Shown here: positions 1 to 5,835 of the stretch, piece after piece
How the letters are laid out: the number at the start of each line of letters is the position of its first letter
Numbering within the stretch: the stretch's first letter is position 1
Source: Acidobacteriota bacterium
GTDB lineage: Bacteria > Acidobacteriota > Terriglobia > Acidiferrales > UBA7541
Direction: 5' to 3'
Length of the DNA stretch: 5,835 bases
Assembly (NCBI GenBank): GCA_003224075.1
Contig: QHYF01000180.1
Location: forward strand, 1 to 5,835
The notes under the pieces: model-generated
What the model was told of the DNA's origin: nothing
Seen by the model: only the letters and a program-made list of their open reading frames with translations
Database searches by the model: none
Position numbers and translations under genes: made by a program

Positions 1-59
1 CAAGTGAGCGCCCAAATCAAACTGTCCCTCGTCGTAGCGTTAATGCGAATCGTTCTTCC

Positions 60-66
60 AAGGGAG
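60..66 (+). promoter_or_regulatory. Ribosome-binding site of the acetyl-CoA synthetase gene
   Basis: AAGGGAG lies 8 nt before a GTG codon at 75. It decides the start, because the synthetase frame stays open upstream to the window edge yet contains no ATG, GTG or TTG between bases 3 and 74. No convincing -35/-10 promoter pair is visible in the first 74 bases. Confidence 0.7.
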
Positions 67-74
67 TCGCTACC

Positions 75-2198
75 GTGGCCACACCGCGTCAGAAACTAAA
101 CACCAAAGAACACAAGAACAAACACAAAGTCAGCGAAGCGCAGATTGCGGTCCATTGGAAAGAAGAGGGTTATTACCGCCCTCCTAAGAAATTCATCGCG
201 CAGGCCAATCTTGCCGACCCCACTTTCGTCAAGAAATTCAGCGAAAAGCGTTTCCCCGAATGCTTCGATAATTACGCCTCTCTCCTCGATTGGGACAAGC
301 CCTGGCGCAAAACCCTGGACGCTTCGAACCCGCCCTTCTGGAAATGGTTCGTCGGCGGCAAACTCAACGTCTGCTACAACTGCGTCGACCGGAACCTCGC
401 GAAATACAAGAACAAGGCCGCGCTGATCTTCGTCCCCGAACCCGAAGGCGAAGCCATGACGGTTATCACCTACCAGGAACTCTACAAGCGCGTCAACGAG
501 GTCGCCGCGATGCTCCGCGATTTCGCGGCGCTCAAGACCGGTGACCGCGTCACCATCCATATGCCCATGATTCCCGAGCTGCCCATCACCATGCTCGCTT
601 GCGCGCGGCTTGGTGTCGTTCACTCTGTTGTCTTCGGCGGCTTCAGCGGTGAAGCCTGCGGTCTTCGCGCCGCCGATTCCGGCAGCCGCGTCCTCATCTA
701 TGCCGACGGCTATCACCGTAACGGCAAGTGGGTTGATCACAAGGCGAGTGCCGATATTGCCGTGCAAACCGCCAAGAAGGAAGGCCAGGAGGTCGACAGG
801 GTCCTCGTTTGGAAGCGCTATCCCGGAAAATACACCTCCGAATCACCCATGATCATGGGACGGGACTACTTCGTCGATGATGTCCTCAAGGACTATCGCG
901 GCCAAACTGTCCAGCCCGTCTCGCAGGACGCGGAAGCCCCGCTCTTCCTCATGTACACCAGCGGCACGACCGGCAAACCCAAAGGCTGCCAGCATCGCAC
1001 CGGTGGTTATCTTGCTTATGTGACTGGCACGGCCAAGTATTACCAGGACATTCATCCCGAGGACGTCTACTGGTGCATGGCCGACATCGGCTGGATCACC
1101 GGCCACTCCTACATCGTCTACGGTCCGCTGGCGCTCGCTGCAACAAGCGTCCTCTACGAAGGCGTTCCCCAATTCCCTGACGCGGGACGCCCCTGGCGCA
1201 TCGCCGAACGCCTCGACGTCAACATCTTCCACACTTCTCCCACCGCCATTCGTATGCTTCGCAAGGCCGGCGCGGACGAGCCCAAGAAATACAACTACCA
1301 CTTCAAGCACATGACCACTGTCGGCGAACCCATCGAGCCCGATGTTTGGAGGTGGTATTACGATGTTGTGGGCAAACGCGAAGCCGTCATCGTTGACACC
1401 TGGTGGCAAACCGAAACCGGCGGCTTCCTCTGTTCCACCAAACCTGCTCTCGATCCCATGAAGCCCGGCAGCGCGGGCCCCCCTGTTCTCGGCATCTATC
1501 CGGTGATTTGGGATGAGAACGGAGAAGAAGTTCCGGCGGGCTCGAACAAGGCTGGAAACATTTGCATCCGCAATCCCTGGCCGGGCATCATGCAAACCAT
1601 CTGGGGCGATCCGCAGCGCTTCGTCACTCAGTACTACAAAAAATACAACAAGAACCCGCGCAGCAAGGATTGGCGCGACTGGCCCTATTACGCTGCGGAC
1701 GGTGCTGTGCTTCCGGCCGACGGTTACTACCGCATCCTTGGTCGCGTTGACGACGTCATCAACGTCGCGGGCCATCGCCTCGGCACTAAGGAAGTGGAAT
1801 CTGCCTGCCTCACGCTACCCGAGGTCGCCGAAGCGGCGGTCGTTCCGGCCGTAGACGAAGTCAAAGGCCGCGTTCCCGTCGTGTACATTTCTCTCAAGCC
1901 GGGCGTTCTTCCCAACAAAGCGGTGCAGGATAAGGTCACTGTAACCATCGAAACCATCATCGGCAAAATCGCCCGGCCGAAGAACATCCATGTTGTTCCG
2001 GACATGCCCAAGACCCGCTCCGGCAAGATCATGCGTCGCGTTCTCGCCGCCATTTCCAATCGCATGGATACTGGAGACATCACCACGCTCGCGAATCCCG
2101 ATATCGTCGAGCAGATTCGTGTGCTCGTGCAGGGCCGCGACATTGGACCGCTACAAGAAGGTCCGGAAGACATCAAGCGCTTTGGCCAGGAACCATAA
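75..2198 (+). CDS. acs: Acetyl-CoA synthetase (acetate--CoA ligase, AMP-forming)
   Basis: Cytoplasmic enzyme that activates acetate (probably also propionate) with ATP to an acyl-adenylate and then to acyl-CoA, feeding the TCA and glyoxylate cycles. Seen in the 707-aa product: an ACAS N-terminal region around residues 65-115; the phosphate-binding loop YTSGTTGKPKG at 294-304; VGEPI followed by DTWWQTETGG, whose second Trp (W444) matches the residue that limits the acyl pocket to acetate/propionate in Salmonella Acs (Trp414); the hinge and CoA region GRVDDVINVAGHRLG at 556-570; and PKTRSGKIMRR with catalytic K651, the lysine that protein acetyltransferases modify in homologues. It is about 55 aa longer than E. 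coli Acs (652 aa): roughly 25 extra at a Lys/His-rich N-terminus, 10 before the DGYY motif and 13 at the C-terminus. The GTG start is chosen for its ribosome-binding site. Family assignment is secure. Acetate over propionate is inferred from the Trp and overall similarity. Confidence 0.95.
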   Translation: MATPRQKLNTKEHKNKHKVSEAQIAVHWKEEGYYRPPKKFIAQANLADPTFVKKFSEKRFPECFDNYASLLDWDKPWRKTLDASNPPFWKWFVGGKLNVCYNCVDRNLAKYKNKAALIFVPEPEGEAMTVITYQELYKRVNEVAAMLRDFAALKTGDRVTIHMPMIPELPITMLACARLGVVHSVVFGGFSGEACGLRAADSGSRVLIYADGYHRNGKWVDHKASADIAVQTAKKEGQEVDRVLVWKRYPGKYTSESPMIMGRDYFVDDVLKDYRGQTVQPVSQDAEAPLFLMYTSGTTGKPKGCQHRTGGYLAYVTGTAKYYQDIHPEDVYWCMADIGWITGHSYIVYGPLALAATSVLYEGVPQFPDAGRPWRIAERLDVNIFHTSPTAIRMLRKAGADEPKKYNYHFKHMTTVGEPIEPDVWRWYYDVVGKREAVIVDTWWQTETGGFLCSTKPALDPMKPGSAGPPVLGIYPVIWDENGEEVPAGSNKAGNICIRNPWPGIMQTIWGDPQRFVTQYYKKYNKNPRSKDWRDWPYYAADGAVLPADGYYRILGRVDDVINVAGHRLGTKEVESACLTLPEVAEAAVVPAVDEVKGRVPVVYISLKPGVLPNKAVQDKVTVTIETIIGKIARPKNIHVVPDMPKTRSGKIMRRVLAAISNRMDTGDITTLANPDIVEQIRVLVQGRDIGPLQEGPEDIKRFGQEP

Positions 2199-2202
2199 AA
2201 AG

Positions 2203-2223
2203 CTGGGGAAACAAGATCCCCAG
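2203..2223 (+). promoter_or_regulatory. Intergenic hairpin just after acs
   Basis: CTGGGGA (2203-2209) and TCCCCAG (2217-2223) form a perfect 7-bp stem around a 7-nt A-rich loop, beginning 5 nt after the acs stop codon. No T-run follows, so it is not a classical intrinsic terminator. It could slow 3' exonucleases, act as a weak or factor-aided terminator, or tune the ratio of synthetase to importer mRNA. The inverted repeat is seen directly; the role is inferred. Confidence 0.5.
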
Positions 2224-2236
2224 GGTGCGTCATACG

Positions 2237-2247
2237 TTACTCAGTAA
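2237..2247. promoter_or_regulatory. 11-bp palindrome, possible operator
   Basis: TTACTCAGTAA is a perfect inverted repeat with 5-bp arms and a single central base. It is flanked more loosely by CGTC (2228-2231) and GACG (2251-2254). A 1-nt loop is too small for an RNA hairpin, so if it matters it would be a DNA site for a dimeric regulator upstream of the importer genes. An 11-bp palindrome can arise by chance and no matching -35/-10 pair was found nearby, so the call is tentative. Confidence 0.2.
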
Positions 2248-2270
2248 GCCGACGGATTTCGCCATATCAA

Positions 2271-2279
2271 AAAGGAGGG
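2271..2279 (+). promoter_or_regulatory. Strong ribosome-binding site of the solute-binding protein gene
   Basis: AAAGGAGGG is a near-perfect anti-Shine-Dalgarno match placed 8 nt before ATG 2288. It decides the start: a GTG at 2225 in the same frame would add 21 residues in front of the twin-arginine signal and has no ribosome-binding site. It is the strongest such site in the window, fitting the usual excess of binding protein over membrane components. Confidence 0.85.
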
Positions 2280-2287
2280 CTAGCGAC

Positions 2288-3631
2288 ATGGGCAGAAAGA
2301 ACGATCAGGGGCTGTCACGTCGTGACTTCATTAAATTGTCTGGAAGCGGCGCTTTTGCGCTCGGCGCGAACTCCGGTCCTTTTTTCCTGTTCCCGGAACG
2401 CGCTGCCGCGGAACAGAAAACACTGAAAATTCTCCAATGGAGCCACTTCGTCCCCGCCTACGACACTTGGTTCGATGGCACCTTCTGCAAACAATGGGGG
2501 CAGAAGAACAATACCAACGTCATCGTCGACCACATCAATCTTGTGGACCTCCCCGCCAAAGCCGCCTCCGAGGCTTCCGCGCAGAAGGGTCACGACCTCT
2601 TTATGCTTCTTTCCCCGCCCGCGGCTTATGAGAAGCAGACCATCGACATGGCCCACGTCTACCAGGAAGTGGAGAAAAAGCATGGGAAGAAGATCGACCT
2701 GGCCCACAAGTCCACCTACAATCCAAAGACCAAGAGATACTTCGCTTTTTCTGACGCTTACACTCCCGATCCGGGCAACTGGCACAAAGATTGGTGGACT
2801 GAGGCGGGTTTCCCGAACGGTCCCGATACATGGGAGGAGCTGCGCGTTGGCGCCAAGAAAATCCGCGACAAGACCGGCCATCCCTGCGGTCTCGGGCTCT
2901 CCCAGGAACTCGATACCAGCATGGCCATGCGCGCTCTCCTCTGGTCTTTCGGCGGCGCCGAGCAGGACGAAGCCGGCAACGTCACCATCAACTCCAAGGA
3001 AACCATGGAAGCCCTCAAGTACATGAAGGCTCTCTATCAGGAGTCCGAAACTCCCGAAGTCTTCACCTGGACTCCGCCCTCCAACAACCAGGCCATGCTC
3101 GCCGGCCGCGTCTCTTATGTCGCCAACGCCATCTCCATCACCCGTCAGTCCGAGCGGGAGCATCTGCCCATCGACGCCAAAATCATGGTTTCCCGTGCGC
3201 TCAAAGGGCCGGCGCGCCGCATTGCCGCCGAGCACGTCATGGATTGCTACGTCATCTGGGACTTTGCCGAAAACAAGGACGGCGCGCAGCAATTCCTCAT
3301 CGATTACATCGACGCGTTCCACGACGGGTTTGCGGCGGGCCAGTTCTACAATTTCCCGTGCTTCCCGAGCACGGTCCCCAACCTGAAGCAGGAAATAGCC
3401 AACGATCCGCGGGCCAATCCTCCGGACAAATACAAAGTGCTGGGCGACGTCCTTGATTGGGCCACCAACATCGGCTATCCGGGTTACGGCACCGCCGCCA
3501 TCGACGAAGCTTTCAAGGCGTGGATCATTCCCACCATGTTCGCCAAAGTCGCGCGCGGCGACGAAACTCCGGAGAACGCCGCCAAGGCTGCCGAAGAGGA
3601 GTACAAGCGTATTTTTGCCAGATGGAAATAA
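2288..3631 (+). CDS. Tat-exported ABC transporter solute-binding protein, family 1 (CUT1-like)
   Basis: Periplasmic receptor that captures the substrate and delivers it to the permeases encoded downstream. The 447-aa product starts with a twin-arginine signal: SRRDFIKLSG at residues 10-19, a hydrophobic stretch to about residue 35, and a probable cleavage site after AAA at 39-41. There is no lipobox cysteine (the first Cys is residue 67), so the mature protein should be soluble, about 406 aa. Hallmarks of family 1 binding proteins include PDTWEEL (179-185), a segment with LLWSFGGAEQDEAGNVTINS, a following KYMKALY helix, SNNQAMLAGRVSYVAN starting near 265, and a C-terminal region ending in an amphipathic helix. 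The mature N-terminus, KILQWSHFVPAYDTWF, is rich in aromatics, as in binding clefts that stack on sugars. Export by Tat implies folding, possibly with a cofactor or fast folding, before secretion. The ligand cannot be named: sugars, polyols, glycerol phosphate and other organics all fit this family. Confidence 0.9.
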   Translation: MGRKNDQGLSRRDFIKLSGSGAFALGANSGPFFLFPERAAAEQKTLKILQWSHFVPAYDTWFDGTFCKQWGQKNNTNVIVDHINLVDLPAKAASEASAQKGHDLFMLLSPPAAYEKQTIDMAHVYQEVEKKHGKKIDLAHKSTYNPKTKRYFAFSDAYTPDPGNWHKDWWTEAGFPNGPDTWEELRVGAKKIRDKTGHPCGLGLSQELDTSMAMRALLWSFGGAEQDEAGNVTINSKETMEALKYMKALYQESETPEVFTWTPPSNNQAMLAGRVSYVANAISITRQSEREHLPIDAKIMVSRALKGPARRIAAEHVMDCYVIWDFAENKDGAQQFLIDYIDAFHDGFAAGQFYNFPCFPSTVPNLKQEIANDPRANPPDKYKVLGDVLDWATNIGYPGYGTAAIDEAFKAWIIPTMFAKVARGDETPENAAKAAEEEYKRIFARWK

Positions 3632-3646
3632 CAGGACGGGGACTCG

Positions 3647-4684
3647 ATGGCTGTCGTTGTCACGCGCAATCTGACAAAAGTATTCAAAGAAGGAGAACTC
3701 GGAGCTGTTAACAATGTGAATCTGGAAACTCGCGAGGGCGAGTTTCTGGTCTTCCTGGGGCCTTCCGGCTCCGGAAAAACCACTCTTTTGCGGATGATCG
3801 CAGGCCTGGAGACCCCTACGTCCGGCGAAATCCTCATCGGCGGCCGCGTAGTCAACGATCTTTCCCCTCGTGAGCGCCGCATCGCCATGGTTTTCCAGAG
3901 TTATGCGCTTTATCCGCACCTCTCTGTGTACAAAAACATTGCATTTCCGCTGAAGGCTCAGAACGTAAAGAAGGAGCTTCACAAGGCCAAAGTCGAGTGG
4001 GCCTCGTCCCTCCTCGGCATCGGCGCGCTCCTCGACCGCAAGCCTCGCGAACTGTCCGGCGGTGAGCGGCAGCGCGTGGCTTTGGCCCGCGCCATCGTGC
4101 GCGAGCCTGCCGTCTTCCTTCTAGACGAGCCTCTTTCGAATCTCGACGCCAAGCTCCGCGCTTCCGCGCGCGAGGAGCTCGAGCGTTTTCATCGCCGCGT
4201 CGGCACCACCACCATCTACGTCACCCACGATCAGGTCGAAGCCATGGCCATGGGCGACCGCGTCATGGTCCTCAACAAGGGCGTGGTGCGCCAGCTCGGC
4301 ACTCCCACCGAAGTCTATGACAATCCGGCCGACACTTTCGTCGCCACTTTTCTCGGTTCCCCGCCTATGAATCTCGCTGAGCTCGGCGATGTCATCGTCG
4401 GCTTCCGTCCCGAGCATTTCCGCCCGGCCTCGGCGGCGGCCGGCGATGTCGTGCCCTTCCGCTTAAGAGTCGAAAACATCGAATACCTGGGCTCGGAGTG
4501 GATTGTCTCCGGCACACTGGCGGGCGGTAAGCTCGACGCCAAGAAAGTTTTTTCGCGTCTCTCTTCGGCGCAAAACCTCTCTCTGGGCGGCGCTTATGAC
4601 TTTGCCGTTCCCCAGCGCGAGCTGAAATTTTTCGATCGCGCTACCGAAAAGCGCGTTGAATCGAAGGCCGTGTCGTGGCAATAG
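3647..4684 (+). CDS. ABC transporter ATP-binding protein, MalK/UgpC-like
   Basis: Cytoplasmic ATPase that powers the importer as a dimer bound to the two permeases. All nucleotide-binding motifs are intact in the 345-aa product: Walker A GPSGSGKTT (38-46), Q-loop glutamine 84 in VFQSYALYPHLSV, signature LSGGERQRVALARAI (136-150), Walker B VFLLDEP with catalytic E161, D-loop SNLDAKLR and switch H194 in YVTHDQVEAM. The C-terminal part is MalK-like (FLGSPPMN at 236-242, GFRPEH at 252-257, and an ending that resembles the LFD...GKR of relatives). Only about 9 residues separate FLGSPPMN from GFRPEH, against roughly 40 in E. coli MalK, so the first part of the regulatory OB/TOBE fold is missing. 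It starts 15 nt after the binding-protein stop. A purine-rich stretch with AGGA at 3633 and GGGGA at 3638 serves as ribosome-binding site. Role is secure; substrate is unknown. Confidence 0.93.
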   Translation: MAVVVTRNLTKVFKEGELGAVNNVNLETREGEFLVFLGPSGSGKTTLLRMIAGLETPTSGEILIGGRVVNDLSPRERRIAMVFQSYALYPHLSVYKNIAFPLKAQNVKKELHKAKVEWASSLLGIGALLDRKPRELSGGERQRVALARAIVREPAVFLLDEPLSNLDAKLRASAREELERFHRRVGTTTIYVTHDQVEAMAMGDRVMVLNKGVVRQLGTPTEVYDNPADTFVATFLGSPPMNLAELGDVIVGFRPEHFRPASAAAGDVVPFRLRVENIEYLGSEWIVSGTLAGGKLDAKKVFSRLSSAQNLSLGGAYDFAVPQRELKFFDRATEKRVESKAVSWQ

Positions 4685-5589
4685 CACGCCGCAAAATCAA
4701 GTCTTTTGGCGCCGCTCAGAGCCCGCTACTGGGCGCCGCCATGTTTTCTCCCGCGGTTCTTTACATACTGCTGTTGGTTGCCGGTCCTTTTTTTCTGGCT
4801 ATTTTTTACGCATTCAGCGACGCCCGCATCGGCAACACCGAACTGCACTATGTGGGTCTTGAAAACTTCCGCAGCATTCTGCAGAGTCCCAGTTTTCGCG
4901 TTGCCATCCGCAATTCCTTGATTTTCACCATCTGTTCTCAAATCGTCGTGATCGTCGGCGCCAACATCCTCGCCATTGCCCTGGAACAACCGTTCCGCGG
5001 CCGCGGCTTCATTCGCTTTCTGATCTTGCTTCCATGGGTCGCACCCATCGCGTTGGGCGCCATCGGATGGAAATGGATTCTGGACTCCATCTACAGCGTC
5101 ATCAGTTGGGTGCTGGTGGCGCTGCACTTTTACAAGCCTTTCAACGCCCCCATGTGGCTCGGCGAACCACATCTTGCCATCGCTTCCGTCCTTCTCGTCC
5201 ATAGCTGGCGTCTCATGCCTTTTTCCACTGTCATTCTTCTCGCCGGGCGTACCGCCATTCCCAAGGACATCCCCGAAGCCGCCGCCGTGGATGGCGCCGG
5301 TTTCTGGCGCACGCAACTCCAGATCGTCATTCCCATGATGCGGCCCATTCTCAGCGTGGCCGTGCTTTTTGGCCTCATCTTCACCTTTACCGATATGACC
5401 GTCGTCTATATCCTTACGGCTGGCGGCCCGTTTGACTCCACGCAAACCCTCCCCTCGCTTGCCTTCGCCCTCGGCATTCAGGGAAGCGATCTCGCCGCTG
5501 GCGCCGCCATCTCTCTGTTCCTCGTCCCTTTGCTGGTGATCATTGCTTATTTCATGCTGCGCGTTGCTCATCGCGCTGAGGTGACCTGA
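4675..5589 (+). CDS. ABC transporter permease, MalF/UgpA-like
   Basis: Inner-membrane subunit forming half of the translocation pore. The 304-aa product has a short basic N-terminus (ARRKIK) and about six hydrophobic segments, near residues 22-48, 78-104, 112-133, 168-190, 222-246 and 274-297. The cytoplasmic coupling (EAA) loop begins at 201 with EAAAVDGAGFWRTQ and continues through IVIPMMRP; it carries the conserved Gly and docks into the ATPase Q-loop region. The large periplasmic P2 loop of E. coli MalF is absent, as in most CUT1 permeases. The GTG start overlaps the end of the ATPase gene by 10 nt and has GAAGG 7 nt upstream (4663-4667), implying translational coupling. A later start at ATG 4741 (M23) would fall inside the first membrane segment and is less likely. 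Confidence 0.92.
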   Translation: MAIARRKIKSFGAAQSPLLGAAMFSPAVLYILLLVAGPFFLAIFYAFSDARIGNTELHYVGLENFRSILQSPSFRVAIRNSLIFTICSQIVVIVGANILAIALEQPFRGRGFIRFLILLPWVAPIALGAIGWKWILDSIYSVISWVLVALHFYKPFNAPMWLGEPHLAIASVLLVHSWRLMPFSTVILLAGRTAIPKDIPEAAAVDGAGFWRTQLQIVIPMMRPILSVAVLFGLIFTFTDMTVVYILTAGGPFDSTQTLPSLAFALGIQGSDLAAGAAISLFLVPLLVIIAYFMLRVAHRAEVT

Positions 5590-5835
5590 TGCTGATGAAG
5601 CTCTCTCAGCGCATCTGGGGCAAACTCGTCCACGTCCTGGTGATCACGATCTTCACCGTCCTGCTCGCCTTCCCTTTCTATTGGATGGTCATCACCAGCT
5701 TCAAGCAGAACCTCGACCTCTACACGATGGAGAACAACCCCTTCGTCTTCAACGCCAAGCCCACCCTCGAACACCTTAGATTTCTTTTCACCCAAACCCG
5801 CTTCGTCCGCTGGCTTGGCAACACCACTTTCGTCG
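5589..5835 (+). CDS. ABC transporter permease, MalG/UgpE-like (5' part; runs off the window)
   Basis: Second pore subunit of the importer. The ATG shares its A with the TGA of the preceding permease gene, a 1-nt overlap typical of translational coupling. The 82 visible codons give a basic N-terminus (MLMKLSQRIWGK), then a first membrane segment ending in FPFYWMVITSFKQ, a hallmark of MalG-type permeases. A periplasmic stretch follows with PFVFNAKPTLEHLRFLF and then RWLGNTTFV, entering the second membrane segment. The EAA loop expected in this subunit lies beyond the edge. A purine-rich GAGGTGA at 5578-5584 is 4 nt from the first ATG and 10 nt from an in-frame ATG at 5595, so the true start could be two codons later. 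The frame has no stop to the window end. Confidence 0.9.
   Translation, partial: MLMKLSQRIWGKLVHVLVITIFTVLLAFPFYWMVITSFKQNLDLYTMENNPFVFNAKPTLEHLRFLFTQTRFVRWLGNTTFV

Noticed and set aside
96..767. Antisense open frame (223 codons) opposite the 5' part of acs
   Set aside because: It is wholly within acs and is explained by the same codon bias. Its translation has no family resemblance.
843..1775. Antisense open frame (310 codons) opposite acs
   Set aside because: Shadow of the acs coding frame: no recognisable motif, Val/Ala/Asp/Gly-rich mirror composition, and no ribosome-binding site that I could see.
2203..2223. Classical intrinsic terminator after acs
   Set aside because: The stem is perfect, but the bases after it (GGTGCGTCATAC) contain no T-run, so only a general regulatory hairpin is called.
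2237..2270. Sigma-70 promoter using TTACTC and CATATC or TATCAA
   Set aside because: The spacing is about 20 nt or more and the match to consensus is poor, so it is not supportable from sequence alone.
2225..2287. N-terminal extension of the binding protein from GTG 2225
   Set aside because: It has no ribosome-binding site, would bury the twin-arginine signal 30 residues in, and overlaps the leader palindrome. ATG 2288 has an excellent ribosome-binding site.
2315..3982. Long antisense open frame (555 codons) opposite the binding-protein and ATPase genes
   Set aside because: It lies opposite two well-supported genes and crosses their boundary. Strong C/G preference at third codon positions removes antisense stops. 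The translation is low-complexity with no recognisable domain.
4726..5571. Antisense open frame (281 codons) opposite the MalF-like permease
   Set aside because: A His/Asp/Glu/Gly-rich product is what an antisense read of hydrophobic membrane codons gives. It has no independent gene signal.

Overview
The window is a compact, one-directional block of metabolic and transport genes, all on the + strand, in moderately GC-rich DNA with a strong preference for C or G at the third codon position. It begins with a complete AMP-forming acetyl-CoA synthetase gene (75-2198). After an 89-nt gap comes a binding-protein-dependent ABC importer of the maltose/glycerol-3-phosphate (CUT1-like) type: a Tat-exported solute-binding protein (2288-3631), a MalK-like ATPase (3647-4684), a MalF-like permease (4675-5589), and the start of a MalG-like permease (5589 onward) that is cut by the window edge.

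The host is probably a diderm (Gram-negative) bacterium. The binding protein has a twin-arginine signal peptide with an ordinary AxA cleavage site and no lipobox cysteine, as expected for a soluble periplasmic protein. Composition and gene style would fit Acidobacteriota or another soil lineage, but nothing in the sequence fixes the phylum, so this is only a guess.

The transporter genes look like one translationally coupled operon: a 15-nt gap, a 10-nt overlap and a 1-nt stop/start overlap. The synthetase may belong to the same transcript or form its own unit. The gap after it holds a perfect 7-bp hairpin without a T-tract, an 11-bp palindrome and a very strong ribosome-binding site. Together these would allow partial uncoupling of synthetase and importer expression.

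A plausible reading is that the importer brings in an organic solute whose breakdown yields acetate or propionate, which the synthetase activates to the CoA ester. This is inference from gene order; the substrate cannot be read from the sequence. I see no mobile element, CRISPR array, RNA gene or clearly unprecedented system. The points most worth a second look are the acs-importer linkage, a MalK-like ATPase with a markedly shortened C-terminal regulatory domain, and the structured intergenic leader.
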